A stretch of 10,359 nucleotides of DNA from an uncultured Sutterella sp. (GTDB taxonomy: Bacteria > Pseudomonadota > Gammaproteobacteria > Burkholderiales > Burkholderiaceae_F), in contig CABUOH010000025.1 in NCBI GenBank assembly GCA_902493085.1, positions 1-10,359 on the forward strand, read 5' to 3'. Positions within the stretch are counted from its first letter, which is position 1. Every line of letters starts with the position of its first letter. The notes beneath the pieces are model-generated. The model was not told where the DNA came from. It saw nothing but the letters and a program-made list of their open reading frames with translations, and made no database searches. Positions 1 through 7,200 of the stretch are shown in pieces. Position numbers and translations under genes: made by a program.

Positions 1-894
1 CTTTTGGGCAAGTTCCGCCCGTTCGGCCCTGAGAAGCTCCGGCTTGTAGGCTTCCTCGGCCGCGCGGGCTGCCGCCTCGGCCGTCCTGCGTTCGGCGAGG
101 TCGGTCGTGAGGCGGTCAAGCCCCCGGCGCCAGCGCAGCGCCTCGGAGAACGCCTTTGCGGTTTTGTCGAGCTCGGGCACGCGAAGCGATAGCTCGGCTT
201 TGACCGTCTCCAACTCCCGGCGTTCCTCGTCGGAGAGGAGCTGCATGCCTTCGAGCTTGGCCTCAGCCTTGTCGAGATCGTCGCGGGCGCTGCGGGTCTT
301 CTCGAAAACCTTCATGCTGACGGCCGAATAGAGATCCGTGCCGGTGATCTTTTCGAGCAGATTGGCTCTGTCGTCGTCGGCCGCCTTGAGAAAGTTGGAG
401 AAGGCGCCCTGCGCGAGCAGGACCGAGCGGGTGAAGATCGGGAAGGTCATGCGCGTGATGCGGCGGATTTCACTCTCCCATTGCCGCTTCTGGCTGGCGA
501 TGACGCGTCCGGTCCGATCCTGCGGACCCTCATAGGCCACAAGTTCGACCTCGTCCTCGGAGAGCTTGCCCGTGCGCTTCGTGCGGCGGCTCCAACGCGA
601 GAGGTATTCCCGCCCGTCGGCCTCAAAGCGCACGGCCGCGCTCGCGGAGCCCTCGCCCTTGGTCATGACGGGACAGGCGTCCGGCCCCTCGAACTTGACG
701 TGCGTGTCGGTCATGCGCGGGGTCGTGGCATAGAGCGCCAGCGAGACCGCGTCAAGAATGGTCGACTTGCCGCTGCCCGTCGGACCGATGATGGCAAAGA
801 GCGGGCTGCGCCTGAAGTCGGCGTTCGTGAAGTCGATCTCCCAGGTGCCCGCAAGGGAATTGATGTTCGTGAATCTGAGCTGCAGGAGCCTCAT
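1..894 (-). CDS. sbcC: Exonuclease subunit SbcC (Rad50-like ATPase), N-terminal part, cut by the window edge
   Basis: This is the N-terminal 298 residues of the ATPase subunit of the SbcCD nuclease, which processes DNA hairpins and double-strand ends in the cytoplasm. The start (MRLLQLRFTNINSLAG) is typical of the SbcC/Rad50 family. A Walker A motif GPTGSGKST lies at about residues 37-45. A Q-loop-like segment LLAQGAFSNFL follows near residue 160, and from about residue 175 the sequence becomes charged and Ala/Glu/Lys/Arg-rich, as expected for the start of the long coiled coil. The Walker B and signature motifs would lie in the missing C-terminal half, off the left edge. The ATG at 894-892 overlaps the stop of sbcD (ATGA), which implies translational coupling and equal production of the two subunits. 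I am sure of the family; the length and integrity of the rest cannot be seen. Confidence 0.93.
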   Translation of the reverse strand, partial: MRLLQLRFTNINSLAGTWEIDFTNADFRRSPLFAIIGPTGSGKSTILDAVSLALYATTPRMTDTHVKFEGPDACPVMTKGEGSASAAVRFEADGREYLSRWSRRTKRTGKLSEDEVELVAYEGPQDRTGRVIASQKRQWESEIRRITRMTFPIFTRSVLLAQGAFSNFLKAADDDRANLLEKITGTDLYSAVSMKVFEKTRSARDDLDKAEAKLEGMQLLSDEERRELETVKAELSLRVPELDKTAKAFSEALRWRRGLDRLTTDLAERRTAEAAARAAEEAYKPELLRAERAELAQK

Positions 895-2198
895 GCCGAC
901 ACCTCCGCGGCGTTGTTGTCTTTGTCTTGGTTGCGGGCTTCGTCGCCTTCGGGGGCGGGACGAGACTCGACGTGTACGGCTTCGACCGCCTCGTTGAGAA
1001 GCGGCATGAGCCTGCAAAAGGCGCTCTGTGCGGCTTCGCGGGTTTCGAACCGGTCTTCGAGGCAGGACTTGAAGACAGATTCAGGCGTCAGATCGTCAAG
1101 AGAAGGTGCGTTGAGCTCGTCCGCCTCGTAGCGGCGGGCGGCCTGCTGGTTGCGCACGGCCGTGACGATGACGCCCCGGGATTGGCCGTAGGCGGTGAGT
1201 TCGCCCGCAAGGTCGGGCACGCATTCGTCGGACGTGAGCGTTGCCTCCACGAAGGGGCTCTCATGCGCGGCGCCTGCGGCGTCGATCCCGGAGCGGAGCT
1301 CTTCGAGCGTGCCGCTCACGCGCACGAATTCGCGCGGCTGCTTCACGGGCAACTCTTCGATGGTCATGGCGCCCGTCTCGTCGAAGGTGAGTTCGACGAT
1401 GTGATGCCGGTACCGGATGTGCGAGTAGGAGAGCGAAAGGGGAGAGCCGCTGTAGCGCATCGGCACGCGCGCCTCGACCGTCTGGCTGTTGTGGATGTGG
1501 CCGAGCGCCACGTAGTCCCAGCCCGTGCCGAAGGCGTCGGCCGTGACGTTGCGAAGAGAACCCACGTAGGCGCTTTCGCCCGGAACGCAAGGATCGCCGT
1601 CGGGGCGAAGCCGTGAGCCCGTCATAAAGAGGTGGCCCATGGCAACCATGGGAACGCGGGCGCCCTGAAGCGCTTCCTCAAGAAAGCCCCTGACGGTTTC
1701 GTAGTGCTTGAGCACGCCCGTCTCAAAGCGCATGGCGCGCGTGGCGTCCGTGTCGTCGATCGAGCCGCCCCTCACGTCGCCTTCCCGCAGGAAGGGAACG
1801 GCCGCGACGGCAAGACGCGGCTCGCCGGCGGCATTGCGAAGGATGAAGGCCTGGCTTTCGGGCGAGTCGCCCGCCACGAAGCAGTTCATCGTTTCAAGAA
1901 GCGCACTGGGCGCCTCGAGAAAGCGCTGCGAGTCGTGATTGCCGGCCGTAATGACGGTGGCCTGCACCGACGTGCCCGCCAGAGCTCGGATCATGTCGTA
2001 GTAGAGGCGCTGGGCGCTGTTGGCGGGCATGGACGTGTCGAAGATGTCGCCCGACAGAAGAATGACGTCGGGCCTGCGTGATTCGACGAGCTTGAGAAAG
2101 TCCTGGATGAAGGTTCGAAAGTCGTCCGTGCGGTCGATGGTTCCGAGCCCCTTGCCGATGTGCCAGTCGGCGGAATGAAAGATGCGAAGCGTCTGCAA
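891..2198 (-). CDS. sbcD: Exonuclease subunit SbcD (Mre11-like metallophosphoesterase), TTG start
   Basis: This is the nuclease subunit of SbcCD, 435 residues from the chosen start, against about 400 in E. coli. The calcineurin-like metallophosphoesterase motifs come in order: ADWHIG (D11, H13), GDIFD (D51), GNHD (N87-D89), GHL (H189) and GHIH (H234, H236). These are the di-metal ligands of the Mre11/SbcD family. The C-terminal third (about residues 285-435) is the less conserved SbcC-binding and capping region and ends in a charged tail. I chose the TTG at 2198 because the conserved sequence QTLRIFHSADWH begins directly after it, and a strong GGAGG lies 7 bases upstream (2206-2210). The frame is open further upstream to 2450, but that stretch is basic, low-complexity and overlaps the end of the flavoprotein gene. 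The stop overlaps the sbcC start. Confidence 0.93.
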   Translation of the reverse strand: MQTLRIFHSADWHIGKGLGTIDRTDDFRTFIQDFLKLVESRRPDVILLSGDIFDTSMPANSAQRLYYDMIRALAGTSVQATVITAGNHDSQRFLEAPSALLETMNCFVAGDSPESQAFILRNAAGEPRLAVAAVPFLREGDVRGGSIDDTDATRAMRFETGVLKHYETVRGFLEEALQGARVPMVAMGHLFMTGSRLRPDGDPCVPGESAYVGSLRNVTADAFGTGWDYVALGHIHNSQTVEARVPMRYSGSPLSLSYSHIRYRHHIVELTFDETGAMTIEELPVKQPREFVRVSGTLEELRSGIDAAGAAHESPFVEATLTSDECVPDLAGELTAYGQSRGVIVTAVRNQQAARRYEADELNAPSLDDLTPESVFKSCLEDRFETREAAQSAFCRLMPLLNEAVEAVHVESRPAPEGDEARNQDKDNNAAEVSA

Positions 2199-2205
2199 GG
2201 AAAGG

Positions 2206-2210
2206 CCTCC
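2206..2210 (-). promoter_or_regulatory. Ribosome binding site of sbcD that fixes its TTG start
   Basis: The minus strand reads GGAGG here, with 7 bases to the TTG codon at 2198. No in-frame ATG lies at a suitable distance. The ATG at 2230-2228 is in another frame. This site is the main reason for accepting a TTG start. Confidence 0.7.
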
Positions 2211-2280
2211 GTAGGTTCGAGTAGGACCATTATGGCGGAGGTTGCGTCCCGGTGCGTCGCACAAGACGCTGAGGCGTCGC

Positions 2281-3801
2281 TCAGCTGCCGGATTCGGACG
2301 CCGGCTTGAGAGCGGCGTGCTTTTGTGCCTTGTTCGCCCAGCCTGCCGCCTCGGCGCCTGCGATGCGCCCGCAGACGATGGCGGCCGTGAGGCCCGCCCC
2401 CTCAAGGCGCTTCGCGCCGAGAACGCCTCCCGTGACTTCGCCCGCGGCATAGAGGCCCGGAATGGGGCCCTTCGCTCCGAGCACGCGGCCCTCGGGGTCG
2501 ACCTTGATGCCGCCGAGCGTCGTGTGGATGCCCGGGCGCACGCTTACGGCGTAGAGCGGAGAGCTGTCGAGCCTGCTCAGAAGCAGGGGGCGACCGAAGT
2601 CCTCATCTTCCTGGCGGTCGACCATCTCGCGGTAGCGCACGAGGGTTTCATGGAACTTTTCGGGCGGCACCCTGATGCCGCGCGCGAGTTCCAGGTCGGA
2701 CGTGCCGCGGATGAAGTAGCCCGATCGGGCATAGCTCTTCAATACGGGCATGTCGTCCACCATCGTCTGATCGAAGATGAGCCAGGCGCGTCCGTCGTTC
2801 CTGCTGCGAATCTGATCCGCAAGATGTTCGGAGAGCTCGTCTGCGAAGCGCTCGCCTTGGTCGTTCACGAGGATGGCGCCGTTGACGCGCACCTGGTGCG
2901 GCAGGATGAGGCCGGAAAAGGGCAGGGTCGTCGGGTGCACCGTGACGGCCTGCATGTCGACGGTTTGTGCGCCCATGTCTTCGGCGAGCAGTATGCCGTC
3001 GCCCGTGGCTGCCGGGGAGTTCGTGGACTGCAGTCCGGTCGCGTGATTTGCAAAGCGGCTGATCATCGCCTCGTTGGCGCTGAAGCCGCCTGTTGCAATG
3101 ACGACGGCGGGCGCCTTGATGCGGTATTCCTCTCCCTTCGTGTTGAGCACGACGACGCCGTTGACGCGGCCCTCGTCGTCGGTCGTGATTTTCTTGACGG
3201 CGGTGCGGGTGCGGATGGGAATGCCGCGGTGCTCAACCCCGTGCAGGAGCGCGTTGATGACTTCCGGCCCGATGAGGCCGCGCTTAGGCTGAATGCCGCG
3301 CTTGGAAACGGTCCCGTCCTCGTTGAGGCTGCAGGATTCATGCAGGCTGTCGTCGCGCGTGATGCAGAAGGGCTCAAGTTCCGCGCCGTAGCCGCGAAGC
3401 CATTCGACGGCTTCGCCGGACTCGGAGACGATGCGCGAAAGGAGCGCCTTGTCGGCCGTGCGGCCGCCCTTGCGGATCATGTCGCTCTCGAGCTGTTCGA
3501 ACTCGCGCTTGTCGCCTTGAGTGACGCCGAGCATGAAGCCCGTGGCGAGCACCGTGTTGCCGCCGATGAAGGGCATCTTCTCGAGCACGACCACCTTGGC
3601 GCCCGATTCGGCGGCGGAAAGCGCGGACGTGAGGCCCGAGCCGCCCGCACCGATCACCACCACGTCGCATTGCAGGCCGGCCGCAAGAGCGGAAGCGGCG
3701 GCAACGGCCAGGCCGAAGCCGGCGGCAAGTCCCGCCGCACCGCGAAGGCAGCGCGAAAAAAGAGTGCCGAAGGTCTGATGGCCGGGTCCGCTGTTGAGCA
3801 T
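2281..3801 (-). CDS. Exported FAD-dependent reductase, fumarate reductase/flavocytochrome c flavoprotein family, substrate unknown
   Basis: The protein has 506 residues. A Sec-type signal is likely: Arg17 and Arg20, a hydrophobic stretch at about 21-40, and a plausible cut after ASALA (A40), so the mature enzyme would be periplasmic. The FAD-binding Rossmann motif GAGGSG is at 51-56, the ribose-binding acidic residue E74 lies in VVLEK, and a second FAD motif GLYAAGEVTGGV is at about 449-460. There is no CxxCH haem motif and no FMN-binding domain, so an electron-donating partner must be encoded elsewhere. Of the fumarate-reductase active-site residues, H289 (HPT), R305, H426 (IHTTLGG) and R465 (AKRLEG) are present. 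The positions of the proton-donor Arg and the relay Glu are H326 and H302. It is therefore probably not a fumarate reductase; another enoate-type substrate is possible. The ATG at 3801 is the first start after an in-frame stop but has no clear Shine-Dalgarno sequence. The gene is divergent from the formate dehydrogenase operon. Confidence 0.88.
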   Translation of the reverse strand: MLNSGPGHQTFGTLFSRCLRGAAGLAAGFGLAVAAASALAAGLQCDVVVIGAGGSGLTSALSAAESGAKVVVLEKMPFIGGNTVLATGFMLGVTQGDKREFEQLESDMIRKGGRTADKALLSRIVSESGEAVEWLRGYGAELEPFCITRDDSLHESCSLNEDGTVSKRGIQPKRGLIGPEVINALLHGVEHRGIPIRTRTAVKKITTDDEGRVNGVVVLNTKGEEYRIKAPAVVIATGGFSANEAMISRFANHATGLQSTNSPAATGDGILLAEDMGAQTVDMQAVTVHPTTLPFSGLILPHQVRVNGAILVNDQGERFADELSEHLADQIRSRNDGRAWLIFDQTMVDDMPVLKSYARSGYFIRGTSDLELARGIRVPPEKFHETLVRYREMVDRQEDEDFGRPLLLSRLDSSPLYAVSVRPGIHTTLGGIKVDPEGRVLGAKGPIPGLYAAGEVTGGVLGAKRLEGAGLTAAIVCGRIAGAEAAGWANKAQKHAALKPASESGS

Positions 3802-3856
3802 GGTGTGGGTTGGGTGCTGAAGACGGTCTTTAACTGGTTGGGTTTGCCGGCCATGC

Positions 3857-3883
3857 TTGGTCTCGGGTTAACCCGTAGACCAA
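3857..3883. promoter_or_regulatory. 27-base imperfect palindrome, candidate operator upstream of the flavoprotein gene
   Basis: The outer arms TTGGTCT (3857-3863) and AGACCAA (3877-3883) are perfect reverse complements. They flank a perfect 10-base palindrome GGGTTAACCC (3865-3874), with one base on the left and two on the right between arms and core. The symmetry covers 24 of 27 bases. It lies 56 bases upstream of the flavoprotein ATG. On the minus strand it directly follows TATTCT (3889-3884), which could be a -10 box, so a bound protein would cover the transcription start. No T-tract follows on either strand, so a terminator is unlikely. The identity of the binding protein is unknown. Confidence 0.5.
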
Positions 3884-3889
3884 AGAATA
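3878..3889 (-). repeat. 12-base sequence TATTCTTTGGTC, minus-strand copy
   Basis: The minus strand reads TATTCTTTGGTC here. The identical 12 bases occur on the plus strand at 4062-4073. This copy runs into the right arm of the palindrome at 3857-3883. Each copy points towards the gene transcribed in that direction, which suggests a shared promoter or operator element. Confidence 0.5.
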
Positions 3890-4002
3890 GCAAAAAAAGG
3901 CGAAGCGCAGCAGCCGTTTTTGCGAAAACGCTCGGGGCGAATCGCATAATGCCTGAAGAATACCGTGAATGCGGGATGGTGAGATGAAAAAACGGGAAGG
4001 AC

Positions 4003-4025
4003 CGCTATTTCTAAATTGAATAGCG
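4003..4025. promoter_or_regulatory. Perfect 7-bp inverted repeat with 9-base AT-rich spacer, candidate operator
   Basis: CGCTATT (4003-4009) and AATAGCG (4019-4025) are perfect reverse complements separated by TCTAAATTG. The 23-base dyad lies in the middle of the divergent region, has the size expected of a dimeric regulator's site, and fits the loose T-N11-A pattern of LysR-type regulators. No T-tract follows, which argues against a terminator. No regulator gene is in the window, so the assignment rests on symmetry and position only. Confidence 0.4.
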
Positions 4026-4061
4026 ACACTTTCCTGCCCCGATGTGTTCCCGACCGATTCT

Positions 4062-4073
4062 TATTCTTTGGTC
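4062..4073 (+). repeat. 12-base sequence TATTCTTTGGTC, plus-strand copy
   Basis: This is the exact partner of the minus-strand copy at 3889-3878. It starts a cluster of TTGGT words (4068-4072, 4082-4086, 4091-4095) and precedes the fdhA ATG by about 220 bases. The flanking GACC at 4052-4055 with GGTC at 4070-4073 gives a further partial dyad, CGACC-N14-GGTCG. Confidence 0.45.
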
Positions 4074-4135
4074 GTATCTCTTTGGTGGTATTGGTATTAA
4101 AGCCAAGGGACAGGAAAAATCATGAAATCTACTGC

Positions 4136-4235
4136 GAGAGTAGGGTTGTCAGGGGTTGGATACGGAGGCAGACTCTCAGGGTCGACAGAGCTGTCTCTGT
4201 CATGGCGAAGATCACCGCCGCGACGAACCACCCCT
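4136..4235 (+). other. Possible structured 5' leader of the fdh mRNA
   Basis: Read as RNA, GACAGAG (4184-4190) pairs perfectly with CTCTGTC (4195-4201) around a four-base CTGT loop. AGGGGT-t-GG (4151-4159) can pair with CCACCCCT (4228-4235) around it with one bulged base. GAGAGT (4136-4141) could pair instead with ACTCTC (4172-4177). This could be a regulatory leader, since molybdenum-enzyme operons are sometimes controlled by riboswitches, but I do not recognise the Moco motif or any other named riboswitch. In GC-rich DNA some pairing is expected by chance. Confidence 0.25.
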
Positions 4236-4290
4236 GATTCGGGACGTCGAACGAGCGGCAAGAACAACAACTTTCCAAGAAGGATCCCCC

Positions 4291-7200
4291 ATGGAAGTAT
4301 CTCGCAGAAGTTTTCTCAAGCGCGGTCTGCTTCTCGGCGGCGGTGCTGCGTCCGGTCTCGCCGGCGCGGCTGCCCATGCGGCCGGCGGCTCCAAGAAGCC
4401 CTACAAGCTCACCAGCGTGAACGAAACGACGAACATCTGCTGCTACTGCTCAGGCGGCTGCGGCACGATCTGCTCAACCCGAAACGGCGAGCTCATCAAT
4501 CTTGAAGGCGACCCGGATCATCCGGTCAACCTCGGCGGCCTGTGCCCGAAGGGCGCCGCCATGTGGGGCCTTCGCAATATCGTGACGAAGGACCGCCGCG
4601 CGCAGCTCCATCCGGACCGCGTGCTCTATCCGATGGTTCGCCGTCCGGGCAGCAAGACTTGGGAGCGCCTCTCCTGGGATCAGGCCGCTCTTGAAATCGC
4701 CCGCCACGTCAAGAAGACCCGCGACGCCACCTTCGTCGAGAAGGAAGGCGATGTGACGGTCAACCGCTGCGACGGCATCGCCAGTCTCGGCGCCGCCCAG
4801 CTCAACAACGAGGAAGGCTGGCTCGTGCAGAAGTTTGCGCGAAGCCTCGGCGTGCTCGCCATCGACAACCAGACGCGCGTCTGCCACTCCTCGACCGTGG
4901 CCGGCCTTGCTCCGACGTTCGGTCGCGGCTCCATGACGAGCCACTGGTGCGACTTCGCCAACTCCGACGTCATCATGTCGATCGGTTCGAACAACGTCGA
5001 AAACCATCCGCTCTCCTCCCGTTGGGTTGAGCGCGCCCAGGACAAGGGCGCCACGTGGATCGTGGTCGACCCGCGCTACTCCCGCTCGGCCGCCCGCGCC
5101 GACATCTATGCGCGCATCCGTCCGGGTACGGACCTCGCCTTCTACGGCGGTCTGATCAACTACATCCTGCAGAACGAGCTTTATCAGAAGGAATACGTCC
5201 TGCACTACACGAACGCCGCCTGCCTGCTGCGTCCGGACTTCAAGTTCGACGTCGATCACGGCCTCTTCTCCGGCTGGGATCCGGAGACGAAGCGCTATGA
5301 CAACGAAAGCTGGGGCTACGACGTCGACCGCAAGGCCGTCTGGGACACCTCCGAAGGCTCCGCCTTCGCCTGGGTCAACCGTCCGGGCACGCCGAAGTTC
5401 AAGACGCCGGACCTCAAGGTTCTCAAGCGCGACATGTCGCTCCAGGATCCGAACTGCGTTCTCAACGTCATGAAGCGCCACTATGCGCGCTACACCCCCG
5501 AACTCGTCACGCGCGTCACGGGCATGGATCCCGAAGTGATGAAGAAGGTCTGGGAGGTCTTCGCCGCCACGGGTCGACCCGACAAGGCCGGCTCCATTCT
5601 CTATGCACTCGGCCAGACGCAGCACACCTACGGTTCCCAGAACTGCCGCGCCATGTGCGTCGTCCAGCTCCTGCTGGGCAACATCGGCATTGCCGGCGGC
5701 GGCATCAACGCTCTTCGCGGCGAACCCAACGTTCAGGGCTCCACCGACGTTGGCGCGAGCTCGCACCAGGCGCCCGCCTACCTGTCCTGGCCGACCGGCA
5801 AGGCTCACCCGACGCTCGCCGACTATCTCTCGAAGGAAACGTACGCCGCTGGCTACTACGCCAACAAGCCGAAGTTCTGGATTTCCCAGCTTCGCGAATG
5901 GTTCGGCGCCAACGCCACGGTCGAAAACGACTACTGCTACGATCTCCTTCCGAAGATCAGCCCGAAGCTCGACTACGGCGACTACTCCACGATCATGTCG
6001 TTCAACGACATGCGCGACAACAAGATCAAGGGCTACTTCTGCTGGGGCATGAATCCGATGCATTCGACCCCGAACGGCAAGCACGCCCGCCGCTCGATGG
6101 CCAACCTCGACTGGCTCGTCGTCGCCGACTGGTTCCAGACGGAAACGTCGACCTTCTTCGAGGCTCCGGACATGAATCCCGAAGAAGTCAAGACCGAGGT
6201 CTACTTCCTGCCGGCTGCGCTCATCTATGAAAAGATCGGCTCCATCAACAATTCCGGCCGCTGGATCCAGTGGCGCGAAAAGGCCATCGAGCCGCCGGGA
6301 GAATGCCGTTCCGACTTCGACATGATGATGCTTCTCTGGAAGAACATCGTCGATCTCTACAAGAAGGAAGGCGGCGCCTGCCCGGATCAGATCCTGAAGA
6401 CGAACTTCGACTACACGATCGACGGCAAGCCCGACCTGCGCGCGCTCTGCTGGGCCCTCAACGGCTACACGGTCAACGACGGCAAGCTCCTCAAGAGCTA
6501 CGGCCAGCTCCAGACCGACGGCACGACCGCCTGCGGCATGTGGATCTTCTCGGGCTACTACAACAATGAAGCCCAGAAGCTCGATCCGATGAAGCAGCCG
6601 ATGACGAACCGCTCCAAGGAAGACCCGACCGGTCTCGGTCTCTTCCCGGGCTGGTCCTTCGCATGGCCCGCCAACCGCCGCATTCTCTACAACCGCGCCT
6701 CCGCCGACCCCGCGGGCAAGCCCTGGGATCCCAAGCGCGTGCTCGTCGAGTGGGACGGCAGCAAGTGGCTCCAGAACGACGTGGGCGACTTCGTCACGGC
6801 CAAGGCCCCCGACGACAACGCCTTCTTCATGACCTGGGAACAGAACGCCCGTCTCTTCGCCTATCCGATGGCCGACGGTCCGCTGCCCGAGCACTTCGAG
6901 CCGCATGAAGCCCCGGTGAAGAATCTCCTCAACGGCGCCGGCGGCAACCCGTGCGCCCGCTTCACGGAAGACCCGTCGGTGCTTCGCGGCGACGTCAAGG
7001 ACTATCCGTACGTCGTGACGACGTACTCGGTCGTCGAACACTGGCAGTCCGGCACGCAGACCCGCAACATTCCGTGGCTCAACGAGCTCATCCCGAGCAA
7101 CTTCATCGAACTGTCCGAAGAGTTGGCCAAGGAAAAGGGCATCCGTCAGGGCGACAAGGTCCGCGTCTGGAACAACCGCGGCTCCGTCGTGGTCGACGCC

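Larger units (their letters stand above)
3802..4290. other. Divergent intergenic control region between the flavoprotein gene and the fdh operon
   Basis: These 489 bases lie between two divergently transcribed genes and contain no gene I can support. The stretch from about 3880 to 4120 is clearly richer in A and T than the flanks. It contains inverted repeats at 3857-3883 and 4003-4025, a 12-base sequence repeated in opposite orientation (3878-3889 and 4062-4073), three TTGGT words at 4068, 4082 and 4091, and potential RNA stems between 4136 and 4235. I see no convincing sigma-70 -35/-10 pair for the fdh operon. A TATTAA at 4095-4100 is a weak -10 candidate without a good -35. No GG-N10-GC sigma-54 pattern was found by eye. 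Confidence 0.6.

Noticed and set aside
2229..2264. CATAAT on the minus strand as a -10 box for sbcD
   Set aside because: The only TTG-like -35 (TTGTGC at 2264-2259) is 24 bases away, too far for a normal promoter spacer.
2265..2284. A short hairpin (GACGC-TGAG-GCGTC) at the end of the flavoprotein gene as a terminator before sbcD
   Set aside because: The stem is only 5 bp and the minus strand continues with TTGTGC rather than a T run. It is too weak to support a terminator.
2281..3801. Reading the flavoprotein as a flavocytochrome c fumarate reductase
   Set aside because: No CxxCH haem motif is present and the catalytic Arg position is His, so only the broader flavoprotein family name is justified.
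3857..3889. The palindrome as an intrinsic terminator
   Set aside because: No T-tract follows on either strand. The T-rich run at 3891-3897 on the minus strand lies upstream of the stem, and no gene ends here.
2242..3987. A 581-codon open frame on the plus strand opposite the flavoprotein gene
   Set aside because: It has no recognisable domain. The opposite strand encodes a full FAD-binding protein with intact motifs, so this is a shadow frame.
4156..4290. An upstream start for fdhA at 4156
   Set aside because: It would put 45 unrelated residues before the Tat signal SRRSFLKRG, which must be close to the N-terminus. The ATG at 4291 has its own ribosome binding site.
4122..4505. A small open frame starting with ATG behind AGGA, possibly a leader peptide before fdhA
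   Set aside because: It runs 215 bases into fdhA in another frame, and its translation is Ser/Arg-rich without any motif. The ribosome-binding-like sequence is probably coincidental.
4882..4884. Selenocysteine at the active site with a downstream SECIS hairpin
   Set aside because: The codon is TGC, not TGA, so no recoding is needed.
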